NCBI GenBank assembly: GCA_946406115.1
Contig: OX291549.1
Location: 18,251,901-18,315,900 of the forward strand
Length of the DNA: 64,000 nucleotides
Origin: Apoda limacodes
Lineage: Eukaryota > Arthropoda > Insecta > Lepidoptera > Limacodidae
Direction: 5' to 3'
This document shows, in pieces, positions 11,045 to 22,600 of the stretch. The notes beneath the pieces are model-generated. The model saw only the letters and a program-made list of their open reading frames with translations, made no database searches and was not told the origin of the DNA. Both the position numbers and the translations under genes were made by a program. Within the stretch, counting starts at the first letter, position 1. Each line of letters starts with the position of its first letter.

Positions 11045-12440
11045 TCTTCAAAGGAAATCGTTTTCGTTTTGTTTTGGCCGGAATACGTCCACTGCTGAAC
11101 GTAGGCCTCCCCCATGTGTCGCCACAATGGCCGGTCCTCAGCCGCCCGCGCCTATCGGCTTCCTGCGGCTCTGACCAGGTCGTCTGTTAACCTGCTAGGA
11201 GGCCGTCCCACGCTGCGTGTTCCGATCCGCGGTTGCCACTCGACAATCTTTCTTCCCTATCGGTTATCGGTTAGACGAGCGATGTGGCCTGCCTATTGCC
11301 ACTTCAGCTTGGTAACTTTTTGAGTTATGTCGGTAACTTTTGGTGTTCGGCGAATTTCCTCGTTTCGGATTTATTGCGCAAAGAAACATCAAGCATAGCT
11401 CGCTGTGCAACTCTGAGTTTGTTTAAGAGACCAACGATAAGGGACCACTTTTGTGTATCATAAGTAATCACTGGCAACACACATGGATTTTCGTCTTTAG
11501 GCAACGTCTTTCGTCTTTAGGCACTGAGGTATTTTGGATTAAAAGATGTTGCGCAGTTTCCCGAACGCTGTCCAGCCGAGTTGGATTCTTCTGTCAATCG
11601 CTCCCTGAATGTTAAATTGACCTAATTTGACTACTTGCCTGAGGTATGTGAATTCGTCAACAACTTCGAGAGTAGCGTTCCCACTAACAACCGGTATAGG
11701 CGTGACATGGACATTGAACATTAACTTTGTTTTATCCATATTCATTTTAAGGCCAACCTGTTGAAACTCTGATGAGGTCTCCGAGCATCGTCTCCTCATC
11801 TTCCAGCGATTCTGCCTACCCACTATGTCGTCGGCAAATCTAAGGTTAGTGACGTACTCACCATTTATGTTGACGCAATATCCTTGCCACTCCAGAAAAT
11901 TAAACACATTTTCCACAGCAGTTGTGAACAGTTTCGGAGAAATAACGTCTCCCTGTCTTAAACCTTTCTGCAGATGGATTGGTTTGGTCTTGTAGTCAGA
12001 CAGACATTGTGGCTCTGTTATTATCGAGAACTTCAATGTACCGATAGTAAATTTAGTACCGCTGGAGGGACTGTAACACCACCCAGGTCTCGATAGAATC
12101 GAAGGCTTTTTTATAGTTTACGAACGCTTTGCAAAGGTGCCGATTATACTCCTGTCTTCTGTATAATCTGGCGTACTGTATGTATATGGCCCGTGGTACT
12201 AAAGCCGTTTCGGAAACCGGCTTGTTCTGGAGACTGGAATTTGTCAAACTTGCGTTCGAGAGGATTCGTAATGACCGCGGAAAACAGCTAATAGACATGG
12301 CTCAGTAGCGAAATGGGTTTATAGTTAGTCCTTTTTGTAGAAAAGTGTGACCACGCTTCTGTTTCAAGCTTCTGGCGTGGTGCCTCGAGAATAACACTCT
12401 AAAGGAGTTTGGAGGAGGCACATACCTACTTTTCAATTTT
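11045..12440 (-). pseudogene. RTE-type LINE, reverse transcriptase and C-terminal end (antisense)
   Basis: Reading down from 12298 the - strand gives NYKKAFDSIETWVVLQSLQR (RT motif A). After a frameshift near 12040-12050 come LRQGDVISPKLF (about 11965), LRFADDIVGR (catalytic FADD, about 11830) and LKMNMDKTKLMF (about 11735). The thumb EVVDEFTYLRQVVKLG (about 11660) and the tail ending near 11539 follow. Frames break again, but the classic RTE tail (AGHIAR, VGRPPSR, QQWTYSG) is readable down to about 11050. The upstream endonuclease is absent here. It is non-functional because of several frameshifts. An RTE endonuclease fragment in the opposite orientation is at 14318. Confidence 0.88.
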
Positions 12441-14317
12441 TGAAGCCACTAATTTGCAAAATATACATGTAAAAGGTAAATTGTTTCAAAAAAATCAATT
12501 GCTTTTGATTAGACTTATCGAGCGATACTGCACACAATGTAGTGCGTAAAAAAATGTACCCCTCAGTTCTATGTTTGGAGACATCCTTAAAATATTTTTT
12601 CTTAATTTCATTACAAAGCTGTATTGCGGTTTACAAAGGAGAACTTCCGATATTCATAATAATCGGTACAAAGACGATGGTAGTAATCCGGAGAAGGACG
12701 GACGAACACGGGTTCAGTTTTTAGAACCCTAAGACCTACAGTTTTTAAGAAGTAACTTCTACCGTTTTTTAAAGTTATAAAGCGAGTACATATTAGAATC
12801 TTCTTAGAAACAGCGCAACTAATGTCCAATTGTAAAGCAATGTTTATTTCTAGCAAATTTCGATGAAACTCAATGGTATCTCATCATCAATCATTGATTG
12901 ATTACATAAAAAAAGTTAAGGAGTTCCCTCGCCTGTCTTCCGTTTCCTTTACCATACCATCTCAAAGGAGGTTGGGAAATTCGAGAGAAAAAAGTACAAA
13001 AATGAGTTTTATAGTTTGATATTTGTGAAGGTACTTACATACATTTTACTTTCGAATTTACAAGTCTGGCGTATTCCAGGCTGTTTGCAATAAGTTTTAA
13101 AATCCGGTGTATATCGGTATCTGTACCGCTGACGGCGGAGAGCGACTTTGTTTTATACTACAAATATATAGATAGATACATAATGAAATTTATATTACCA
13201 TATATTTTTACCCGACTGCGCCAGTTATGATTTTCGAGTGTATGTATATTTATTTGGCACGCTCTGTAGCCACGGCATGATGGTTTTGAGCTTTAATTAT
13301 CAGAGTGAAACTGGGTAAATAAAATTCGTAAAAAAACAAAATGGCGAATTTTATGCGCTTTAATGCGCGGGAATAAATTTTTAGACTAAAATGTTAAGAG
13401 AAAAAAGTTTTAAGACTCGAGTTGGGTATCAAAATAAAGGTCTTCAAAAGGTGATAACGAAAATATATTACACTTATAGTAAAATATAGTCAAGCGCGAG
13501 TAAAAAAAAATGGAAAAAAAACACTAAAAAGCTGTGAATTAAAATAAATAACAAAACTGCAAGAACATTAAGAAGTAAATAAAAATTAAAACATATCAAG
13601 TATTCAACTATAAGCAGGCAAGGCTCATTTCAATGACAGTTCAAATACTTAGTGTAAGTACAGATTGCTTATACTACATTGTATTAACCTTAAAATGAGT
13701 TGCTTACAGTTAAATATTTGGTATGGTTTAATTTTTGTTTAGTTTTTAATGTTTTTGCAGTTGGGTTTTTTTATTTATTAAAGTTTCATAAGGATTCCAA
13801 AGGGCTTAAAATTTAATATGTTATTGACGTTATAGATCCCTTAAAAATAAATTTTAAATATTACAACGGTATTAATAATATCCAACACGTGAAAAACTTA
13901 ATGTTATTTTTTGTCGTTTTCCTGGATTTAATAAAACCATAGAAGTACTTATGTGTTATGTCATACAGACAATATTTGTATCAATGAATCTCCTTAACAA
14001 TAAATCTATTTTCAATAATAAGTACAATTGTGTTGCGACCCTGCACGTGGAAACATTAATGTTATTTCTTTATCGTTTTCCTGGATTTAATAAAATCACA
14101 GAAAAACATGAAACGGACAATATTTGTTATTTTTTGCTCAAACTTTTCTTTTGAAGTGGAGATTTAATCTATTTTTCAAAAGAAACCTTTTACATTAACC
14201 ACGGAGTTTATAAATGTGTATATAAAAGATAAAAAGTATATCAGAGATTGTGTTGGTATTTTTTCAAATAAAACAAGTTGAGTTTGTACCCAATGCGGAT
14301 TATGGACTTCACATAAG
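12441..14317. other. Intergenic with degraded repeats
   Basis: 12640-12735 resembles a highly decayed family A tail (gaaggacggacgaacacgggtt...tttagaaccctaag). 13877-13980 and 14038-14130 are diverged direct copies sharing cgttttcctggatttaataaaa and gacaatatttgt. No gene is recognised. Confidence 0.45.
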
Positions 14318-15535
14318 ATTTTTTTGTTGACTTTGAGAACAGACGAAAGCCTACTCGAATCAGAGGCAGAACTAAACAAAGTCAAGTGGCGTATACTCGG
14401 CTCTTCGGAAAGCCATAAAGAGGGAGAAGACATAATAACATTGGAGTTAGGTTACCTATTTGACAGAGGGCGATCAGCAATCTCAGGGTGGCTTAGATTT
14501 TTGATTAACAAAGCCCTGTCAGGCAACGTAGTGCGGAAATCAGTAATGTGGGTACGAGGGTTGCATACGTTGTACCTTAATTGACTCAGAGATATTCAGT
14601 CGGTAGGCGGTACAGATCTATTCGCCTTCAGAGGCACATTTTGATAATATAGTCAATGCCCTGTATAAGGACGTCTCTCGGGCCATCAATAATACCACTC
14701 AGACCAGCTACGTTGTTGTTAAAGGGGACTTCAATGCTAAAAGCGGGGCTTAAAAAGGCGATGAACCGCACATAGGACCTCATGGGTTAGGTCGAGGAAG
14801 CACATAGGGAAGATGCTTGTCAACTTTTTCAACAGGCAGAGGCTATTTTTGATGCATTCCTTTTTTAAGAAAAGGTCCCAAAGAAAGTAAGCACGGGGAA
14901 GCCCTGATAACGTGACTAAGAACGTGATTGATTGTATCATGGCGCAAACCGGAAATACAACGGACAAAGATGTCTCAGTGTAACTTGTAATAGTTACTTT
15001 AAATATAGAACTCCAGAGTGAAAGGCCTTGCCTGATGAATGAATTACTTGAAAGGGTCAAAAAATTCAAGTTGAAACTTTACAACCGATTCGCACCGATA
15101 GAAACCATCGAAGCCATTGATGAAAAATACAACAATTTCGCGACCATTTGTGAAGAGGTCACTGATTCTGCTAGCAAGCGCCAAAGTGTACAAATTTTAA
15201 AGTCTATAGCGAGACTCACGGTCTTATAAGGCGGATACGGGCGATGCTTTCGGCATCTCACTGGAATGGCATACATTTGCAAAACATCTTGAGAGGAGCC
15301 AACTGACCAAACTGTCGAAAGATCCATTTCCTCTAAGCGAATTACTTGCCGAAATTGAAGCGTTTTATAGGAATTTGTACTCATCACAAGCGCCAAAACC
15401 CGCGGCACAATTTTCAGGCGATTGTCGCGCACCTTTGGACCACCGCCACTGCACTGAGAATAATCCGGATATTGACATAGGCGAGATCAGAATAGCTCTT
15501 GACTACCACCTTAAAACTACTAGACTAGCAACTTA
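14318..15535 (+). pseudogene. RTE-type LINE, endonuclease to linker region
   Basis: Frame fragments on the + strand read EAELNKVKWRILGSSESHKEGED and FLINKALSGNVV (apurinic-like endonuclease, about 14354-14535). YVVVKGDFNAK-like text at about 14705-14745 and KMLVNFFNRQ (about 14810) follow, then ERVKKFKLKLYNRFAPIETIEAIDEKYN (about 15050-15130) and DIDIGEIRIAL (about 15470). Together they cover the endonuclease and the linker before the RT domain of an RTE element. Stops and frameshifts occur about every 100-250 bp. The RT domain is missing, so this is a 3'-truncated or separated relic, not simply the missing half of 11045-12440, which is inverted. Confidence 0.85.
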
Positions 15536-15811
15536 AAAACCAAACTAAAAAAAACACAAAAAGAGCCAGGTTTTAGTTGTTTCAATTTTTTAACCTGAAG
15601 GCAAATACCAATTTTTATACATTTTGTACGACCTTTTATAGTGTTAGCATACTTTATAACAAAAGCTGTGCAAAATTTCTTGTCTCTAGACCCAATAATT
15701 AGGGTTGTGCGTCGATGCTCGTATTTTAGACTGTAAACTTGTTTATTTATTATTTTGTATATATGTATTAATTTTTTTTTAATTTTAAAAGAGATTTATT
15801 TTTTGTTTCAG
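15536..15811 (+). other. Upstream flank of the receptor exon, with splice acceptor
   Basis: AT-rich sequence ends in a pyrimidine-rich tract and ttttgtttcag at 15801-15811, a good 3' splice site 56 bases before the receptor start codon. This implies that the gene has at least one upstream leader exon. Confidence 0.6.
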
Positions 15812-15859
15812 AAACTGATACTTCGTTCTGGACAAGATCTTTTTAACTTGTAGATTAGA

Positions 15860-15871
15860 ATGCGAGGATGA
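15860..15871 (+). promoter_or_regulatory. Three-codon upstream ORF overlapping the receptor start
   Basis: The short frame ATG CGA GGA TGA begins 8 bases before the receptor ATG and ends inside it: the TGA shares ATG's last two bases in the overlap ATGA. Such overlapping stop-start layouts can reduce initiation or allow re-initiation. Whether it is in the mature leader depends on the 15811 acceptor being used. Confidence 0.5.
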
Positions 15872-16659
15872 CGACCGGTGGAAATGGCGATGGGGCTGGT
15901 GAAACAATGGCGTACTGTGTGCCTGGAGGGCAGAATTTTCAGCATTTTTACGTAAAAGTACACGGATACATTGCACTTGTAGTCTGCTTGTTAGGATCTG
16001 CTGCTAACTCCGTCAATATTGCTGTCCTCAGCCGCAAGGAAATGACGTCTTCGACGAACTCAATCCTGACTGGCCTGGCTGTGGCTGACCTTTTGGTCAT
16101 GGTTGACTATATCCCTTTTGCTTTACATACCTACACGGATATATGCCCCCAGCTCAACAGGAATTCCTATGGATGGGCAGTATTTGTTTACTTCCACTCA
16201 ATCTTTAGTCAAATTTTCCATACAATTTCTATTTGGCTGACGATAACCCTTGCTGTTTGGAGATATATAGCCATTAAATACCCTCAGAAAAATAAAACCT
16301 TGTGTAATAAACGCAAAACAAACGTAGCAATAATGGTTGCATACATTGCGTGCCCAATTTTGTGTTTGCCAATATATTTCGCTATGAATATTTACGAAAA
16401 ACCCAATAATGGAACAGTTCATTTAACAAAATATGATGTCTTTGCCAACAAGACACTGAATAAAGAGCCGGTTTACGCCCTGGTAATGACAAACAACGAT
16501 GATTTATTGACTGCAATATTTTGGATATACAGTGTGTTTATAAAATTGATACCAAGTGTTGTGCTATCGATACTGAGTGTTTATCTTATAACAAAAATGA
16601 AATCCACTGAGAAGAAAAGGAAACAGCTCTTTAAGAAGTCGGAATTAATTAATAATGAG
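15868..16659 (+). CDS. Receptor coding exon 1 (helices 1-5)
   Basis: It encodes residues 1-264. Helix 1 is about 33-56, with Asn47 in SAANSVN. Helix 2 is about 67-88, with Asp74 in LAVAD. Helix 3 is about 103-130, followed by WRY at 131-133. Helix 4 is about 153-175 and helix 5 about 213-243. Possible N-glycosylation sites in extracellular loop 2 are Asn181 (NGT) and Asn194 (NKT). The position normally holding the helix 3 disulfide cysteine is Val105, and loop 2 has no cysteine; Cys17 and Cys93 are the extracellular candidates. Loop 3 begins with the basic run KKRKQLFKK. The donor GAG|gtacttac is at 16660. Without splicing the frame would run on to a stop at 16693-16695. Confidence 0.93.
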
Positions 16660-19600
16660 GTACTTACTTTCAAAACAATAAACAATGTACACTAATAGTT
16701 CCTATAAAAAGTATGATGAAAGCTTGAAAATTAGCAAACTACATAAGCAATCGGTAGAAGATAGATCTTCAAAAGATGGCTTTGTAGGTACTGATAATGT
16801 AAAAGCTAAAATAGGAAAACTAATTATCTATCCCTATGTCAATACCATAGACATAAAGATAAATAGATTAGTTCGTTGGATGTAAATATTTCTGCACTAT
16901 ACCCATATAACAGTACTCAAACTAAGTTAACCTAAGTTAAACTAAGTTACTCAAATTTAAGTAACAGTGCTTCTATTAAGGCAATCGTTTAGCTTAAAAC
17001 CATATAAGTCTCGAAAAGCACGATGTTTGTATGTACCTACTTCGATATATTTCGAGAGCGCGACCTGAATTTATACTTTTCAGTTTAGATTCGTTTGCAA
17101 TAAGCTTTTAGCAGCGATAAATCTAAATAAATTATGCATCTTTTAAATATTTTTCATGTAATACTAATGCCCCTCGACGGGAGAAAGGAATCTTATTGTA
17201 TATTGACTTAGCGTGCCTTTTTACAACAGTATTATTTTGTATTTTGTAACACATGAATTTAGACTTTTCAGTTTAGATTCGTTTGCAATAAGCTTTTAGC
17301 AGCGATAAATCTAAATAAATTATGCATCTTTTAAATATTTTTCATGTAATACTAATGCCCCTCGACGGGAGAAAGGAATCTTATTGTATGTTGACTTAGC
17401 GTGCCTTTTTACAACAGTATTATTTTGTATTTTGTAACACATTATTAAAAAAATAATGACATTATTACAATATGTTTACACTAACAGGCTAAAGCCTAAA
17501 TTATGGTTCCTTGTAAAATTAATAAGTGTTTTTTTTATGCAGGGAGAGAAAATTCGTTTGCACGAAGATAAAAGCAGCGGCGGTGGTCGAGACGGCAGTA
17601 CGGATCGTACCACGCGAATGCTGCTCGCGCTTTTGGGCTTGTTTCTGGCCACAGAGCTTCCTCAGGCACTCTTTGGTCTGCTTACAGCATTTGCACCACA
17701 TCTTTTTGAAATATGTTACTATGCTTTTGGTAAGATAAAAGTTAGTTTTTTAAATCAATTTTAATCTATTCTTTGTCAGAAATTAGCTAAAGGGACGTAG
17801 AGGACAAAAAATACTTTTTTCTCAAACATGCTACTATATGCGACCTGATCTTGCATAATTTAGCTTCTTTGGGATAAGTCGTAGTTGCAGTACAGTATCA
17901 GAGAGCGACTCGCAATGTTTCATATTTAAAAATGGAACAAACTTTTTTAAACCTGAATATTAAATAAAGATATAATTCATCAAGTTTTATTTAAATTTCG
18001 GACAACAAAAATAATGCACCAATTAATTAATTAGAAAAACTAAAAAAATAAATCGACATTTGCACGCGGCGAATTGGCAGCAAAATTACCTAAACTATTT
18101 TTATTATTGTGAATATAATTAGTTTTTTACAGTATACAAGCCTTGACTTTAACTCAGCATAATCGGAATCGCCCTGGCAGTAATGTGCTACATCCTGATC
18201 ATTAGTTTCTCCTGGATTAGATTTTTTTGTGAGTTATACTTATATCCAACACGTAATTAAGGTAGCAACAGAGCAACAGGTTTTCCTGTTTTTCCTTCCT
18301 GCTTATAACGATATAATAGTAGATAAAACGTCAAGCGAAAAGTGCGTCAATATGAAAACTATTTCCATATATATTAATCACACTTAGTTGTAGATGTAAT
18401 ATATACGTATGCAACCAATATACAAACTTGATCTTTACCTCATCAAATACACATGTACGTATGCAACTAATAAACATACATGATCTTTGCCTCGTCAAAT
18501 ATCCATGTACGTATGCAACCAATATATAAACTTGATCTTTGCCTCGTCAAATAGACATGTACGTATGCAACTAATAAACATACATGATCTTTGCCTCGTC
18601 AAATATCCATGTACGTATGCAACCAATATACAAACTTGATCTTTGCATCGTCAAATAGACATGTACGTATGCAACCAATATACAAACTTAAGCTTTACCT
18701 CGTCAAATATCCAACAACAATATTAGTAACTTTTAGCATTTTATGTAGTAGATGAAAACTAACTATAGAACCAGCAAGCTGAAGTGGTAGTTGGCTCATA
18801 CGTCTGTCATAGGACTCACAGGTGATGGGGACGTGTCCTAGGGTGGACCTGAAACGAAATCATATGGAGCGCATTTAAAAAAAATTGCGCACAATTCTCG
18901 ACACATTACATAAGTAAATATTATTTTAATACCTGTTTAATGCTATCCATTTATCTATCTATTCTTCTATAAGTGGCACCACAAACCCAACCAGGCGATT
19001 TTCAAGTCAAATTGTCGAATCGATTTCGCATGATTCTTTCGCGTATGTATATCTCTCTTGCTTGTTCTCCCTTTTTACGCTCTCTCTGGGCTTACTAAGC
19101 CTCGTTCATTATTTATCATCACTAGTCTTAAAAATAATATACGTATATCAGCTTGGCTACCAGTGCGTTAAGGTTGTAAATATACCCTGTATAGGGATGT
19201 CACTAGACATTTTACCGGGGATCATAAAATTTTATAAGGTACTAAAAGTTAAAACGCGTAACAGCTTATATATCGCTTAAATAATATAGCATAAAACCTT
19301 GTCCAGAAAGGACGAATTTACTGCTATTCAGATTGATCGGCATACGCGTGTAGGCACGGTGCCGATACATGAGCTTAGAACCAGTCCAGAAATTGCTAAT
19401 TCACCGCTATTCCAGACTTCCTAGCGTAGTCGAAATACTAGGTGCCGCCGATACATGTCGCCCACAAGAACGCGCTTGGCTGCTTACACTCGCGTTAGTT
19501 GAGATACTAGGACCTAGAGTGGCTATGATTGTACTCAGGACAATGCACGAGAGGAATCGCGGTGAATTCGCCCATTCTGGACAAGGTCTAACTCAATATA

Positions 19601-22600
19601 TTACGGTACTTAACTTCAAGTTACGGATGAACTTATTTGTTCCGCACCAGTACGTTCATAGTACGCAGTAAAATTTATGTTAGTGTAACTAAATAAAAGC
19701 TTAATATATACATAAACGTATTTAAACATATTTTCATTTGTTTACATTTTTACGGCATTCCTACGGTGATTGGGTCTTCAAAAACGCCAATCATTTTACT
19801 TACATGTAAGAGTAGGCAGAGAAATATCGGTAGACCGAATCTAACAATCAATCACCGTACCTACAAAGACCGTGAAAATGTCTTATAATATTTAATTTTT
19901 TAAAAATATTGCGATGATATATTCTTCCTTTACTAATATTATAGGGAGGTAATTTATAATATATATTTAACTGGCTTAAACATTAAATAAATATCAATAT
20001 ATAAATTATCCTGTTTAGGTTTACAATAACACGTAAATACATAGACGAAATTAACCTACCACTAAAGCTATATATATAATTTTACTATATAATAAGGATA
20101 CCTCGTGTAAAGTATAATTTTTAGGCATGGCGGCCGTACCGTGACGGTAAAAGGAGGTAATTTGTTTGTACGCATGTTGGGGCAATCTCTGCAACTTTCA
20201 AACTGGCCCTATGTCCCTAAAAACTCCTCCTGCAGAATTCCTGATACATTCCTGAATCTTGACCTAACTAATAACTTTTTGGTTTTAGGTATCAATATTT
20301 GTAAATTTAATGATGAGAAAATTGCACTATTTCTTCTCGTTGCTATACGAGTGGTGACTTGATTTTAGCGCAGGAATGGGCGGAGGGATATAAGATAGAT
20401 ATATAGCTTTTGCGACAAAGACGGATATAGAACATTACTGCCGCGGGCCGCAAATGCAGCATAACCGGGCAATCGTGAAAATCACAGAGTTCGGTTATGG
20501 TCAGTTGTGGCCAAGGCTTTTATAGTGCTTTTCTCAAACATGCGTGTAAATTAGAACAATAACATAGTAACGTACACGTTTATTAAAAAAAACAATTAGT
20601 GAAGGTATTTCAGAGTTGTTGTTTTTTGTATGTTAGTTTTTTTATCTCTATGTTTGTTTGTTTGTTCAATAGTGCGTCTTATATTTCCTTTTCCTTTGAA
20701 GGGACGTGTAGGGCCAGGTATTAATTTGTTCATTAATTTTCGGTGTTATTTTGGATCTGATCTCTATAGAGGCTTCGATGTAACTTTCAGCTACTCTGTT
20801 AGATTTCTATCGTCTGTGCCTTTTAAGAGTGGTTAAGTTTGCTCGACTGTCAGCAAGTTGTCATTGAAATACGACTGAAGCAGTGCCCAGTAAACAATTC
20901 AGGATTCGGCAAATTTAAATATTTAAATAAGCAATTAGTAGCAATTTCCTTTGGCATAGCGGCAATTTTGTGTCTGCCAATAACCTGTTTTCTACTATTA
21001 TTATGTTTATAGTATAGGTAAATAAAAACGTAATTTTAGTAAGGAATAAAAACGTGGTTTACTAACTGCACAAAATGGACAGATTTGCGAATAAGTCGAC
21101 TAAATACTTTAGACTCTGCGTCCTTCATTCAAAAGTTTGAAATGCTCATATCTGCAACAATATTAGTAATCGATTGCTTTTTTTTTATTGCGATAATAAC
21201 ACTTTTAAAGTTCCACAGACAGTCATAGCATATATGTATATAGTTCCCAAAATTAATTGTCGAATTATCTGTGTCCATTTCGCCATTTTATAATAATTTG
21301 CCAACAAATATTTACACGGAGAACTATTTGCTTGGTTTCAAACGCCGTCGACGAAAAAAAGCGCGCGAAGGAGGCGCGGGGGATGGTGGGTGAGGGTCAC
21401 AGTTACTTAACCACAAATATACTCACACAGTGAACGTGTTATCTGAGGCTTAAAATAATTAATACCTTTACAGATTATTGAATTCCGCATTAAACACAAT
21501 CAGTTGTTTCCTAAGTTAATTTTTCATCCAAAAATAGGAATGGTATTTCTCTCTATTAATTAGGGTGTCCTACGCCGATAACCAATATTTGGGGCGGGCG
21601 GAGCCGCTGGCGAAATATAGTTATATATAAAACAGATGATAGTTATAAACAACATAGTTTTAAAATAATACTTTCTAAAGTAACGCGCCTTCTACACATT
21701 TTTGGTAAAGGTTAATGTTTCGTTCGGTTATAAAATCCGATAAAATAAAAAACGTTGTGTTGCGTGTGTTAGGGATAAAAGATTATTTGTTTTATTTGCG
21801 GTTAAACTTTAAAACTCTTCCACACGTCCCCAATATTGGGGCACGGCCTACCCTCATGAGGCACCTTACAACATCATAAATATTTAAAATGAACAATCTC
21901 TTTGTAAAAGTACTTCTGAAAATTATCAATCAAAGCGGATATGTCAATAAAAACATTTATACAGAATCTAGAGCGTATCTAGTTTATTTTATTTAAGCTT
22001 AAGATAAAATAAGTAAAAATTAAAATCGGCTAAGTGCAAGTTGGACTCACCCATTAAGGGTTCCGTACCATTATCTATAAAAACGGAAAAAAATCACATT
22101 TGTTGTATCGGAGCTCCCTTTCAATATTTGTTTTATTTTAATTTTAATTATTTATTTTTAAAGTGAATATATAACTAAATATTCTGTGAATATTTTAAGC
22201 GTCTACCTGTTGCCATTATCAATAACGAGCAAAAACAAGCAAAAAAATCACGTTTGTTGTATGAGGGCCCCCTTAAATATTTATTTTATTCTGTTTTGTA
22301 GTATTTGCTGTTATAGCGGCAACAGAAATACATGTTCATGGAATATAACTATCACGGTTCATGAGATACACTCTTATGACAGACGGACGGACGGACGGAC
22401 GGACAGCGGAGTCTTGGTAATAGGGTCCCGTTCTTTACCCTTTGGGTACGGAACCCTAAAAAACTGCAACATTATTATTTATTCGGAATTAAAAATTAAA
22501 GTTAGGGAAATTATCTGCTTTACCCGATCCTACCGGGTATGATGTCGACGTTCCCAAACTTACTTGCCTTATCGAGCTCTTAAGGAAAGATTTTGCCTCC

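Noticed and set aside
16685..16885. 66-codon ORF in receptor intron 1
   Set aside because: It has no similarity to receptor loop sequence, and exons 1 and 2 join without it in a conserved phase.
18405..18716. CRISPR-like array
   Set aside because: The units are head-to-tail without unique spacers, and the genome is eukaryotic: an ordinary minisatellite.
22186..22542. 118-codon ORF, and the similar ones at 32558 and 41677
   Set aside because: All three are read-through of the same non-coding family A repeat (the DGRTDG text is the GACG run).
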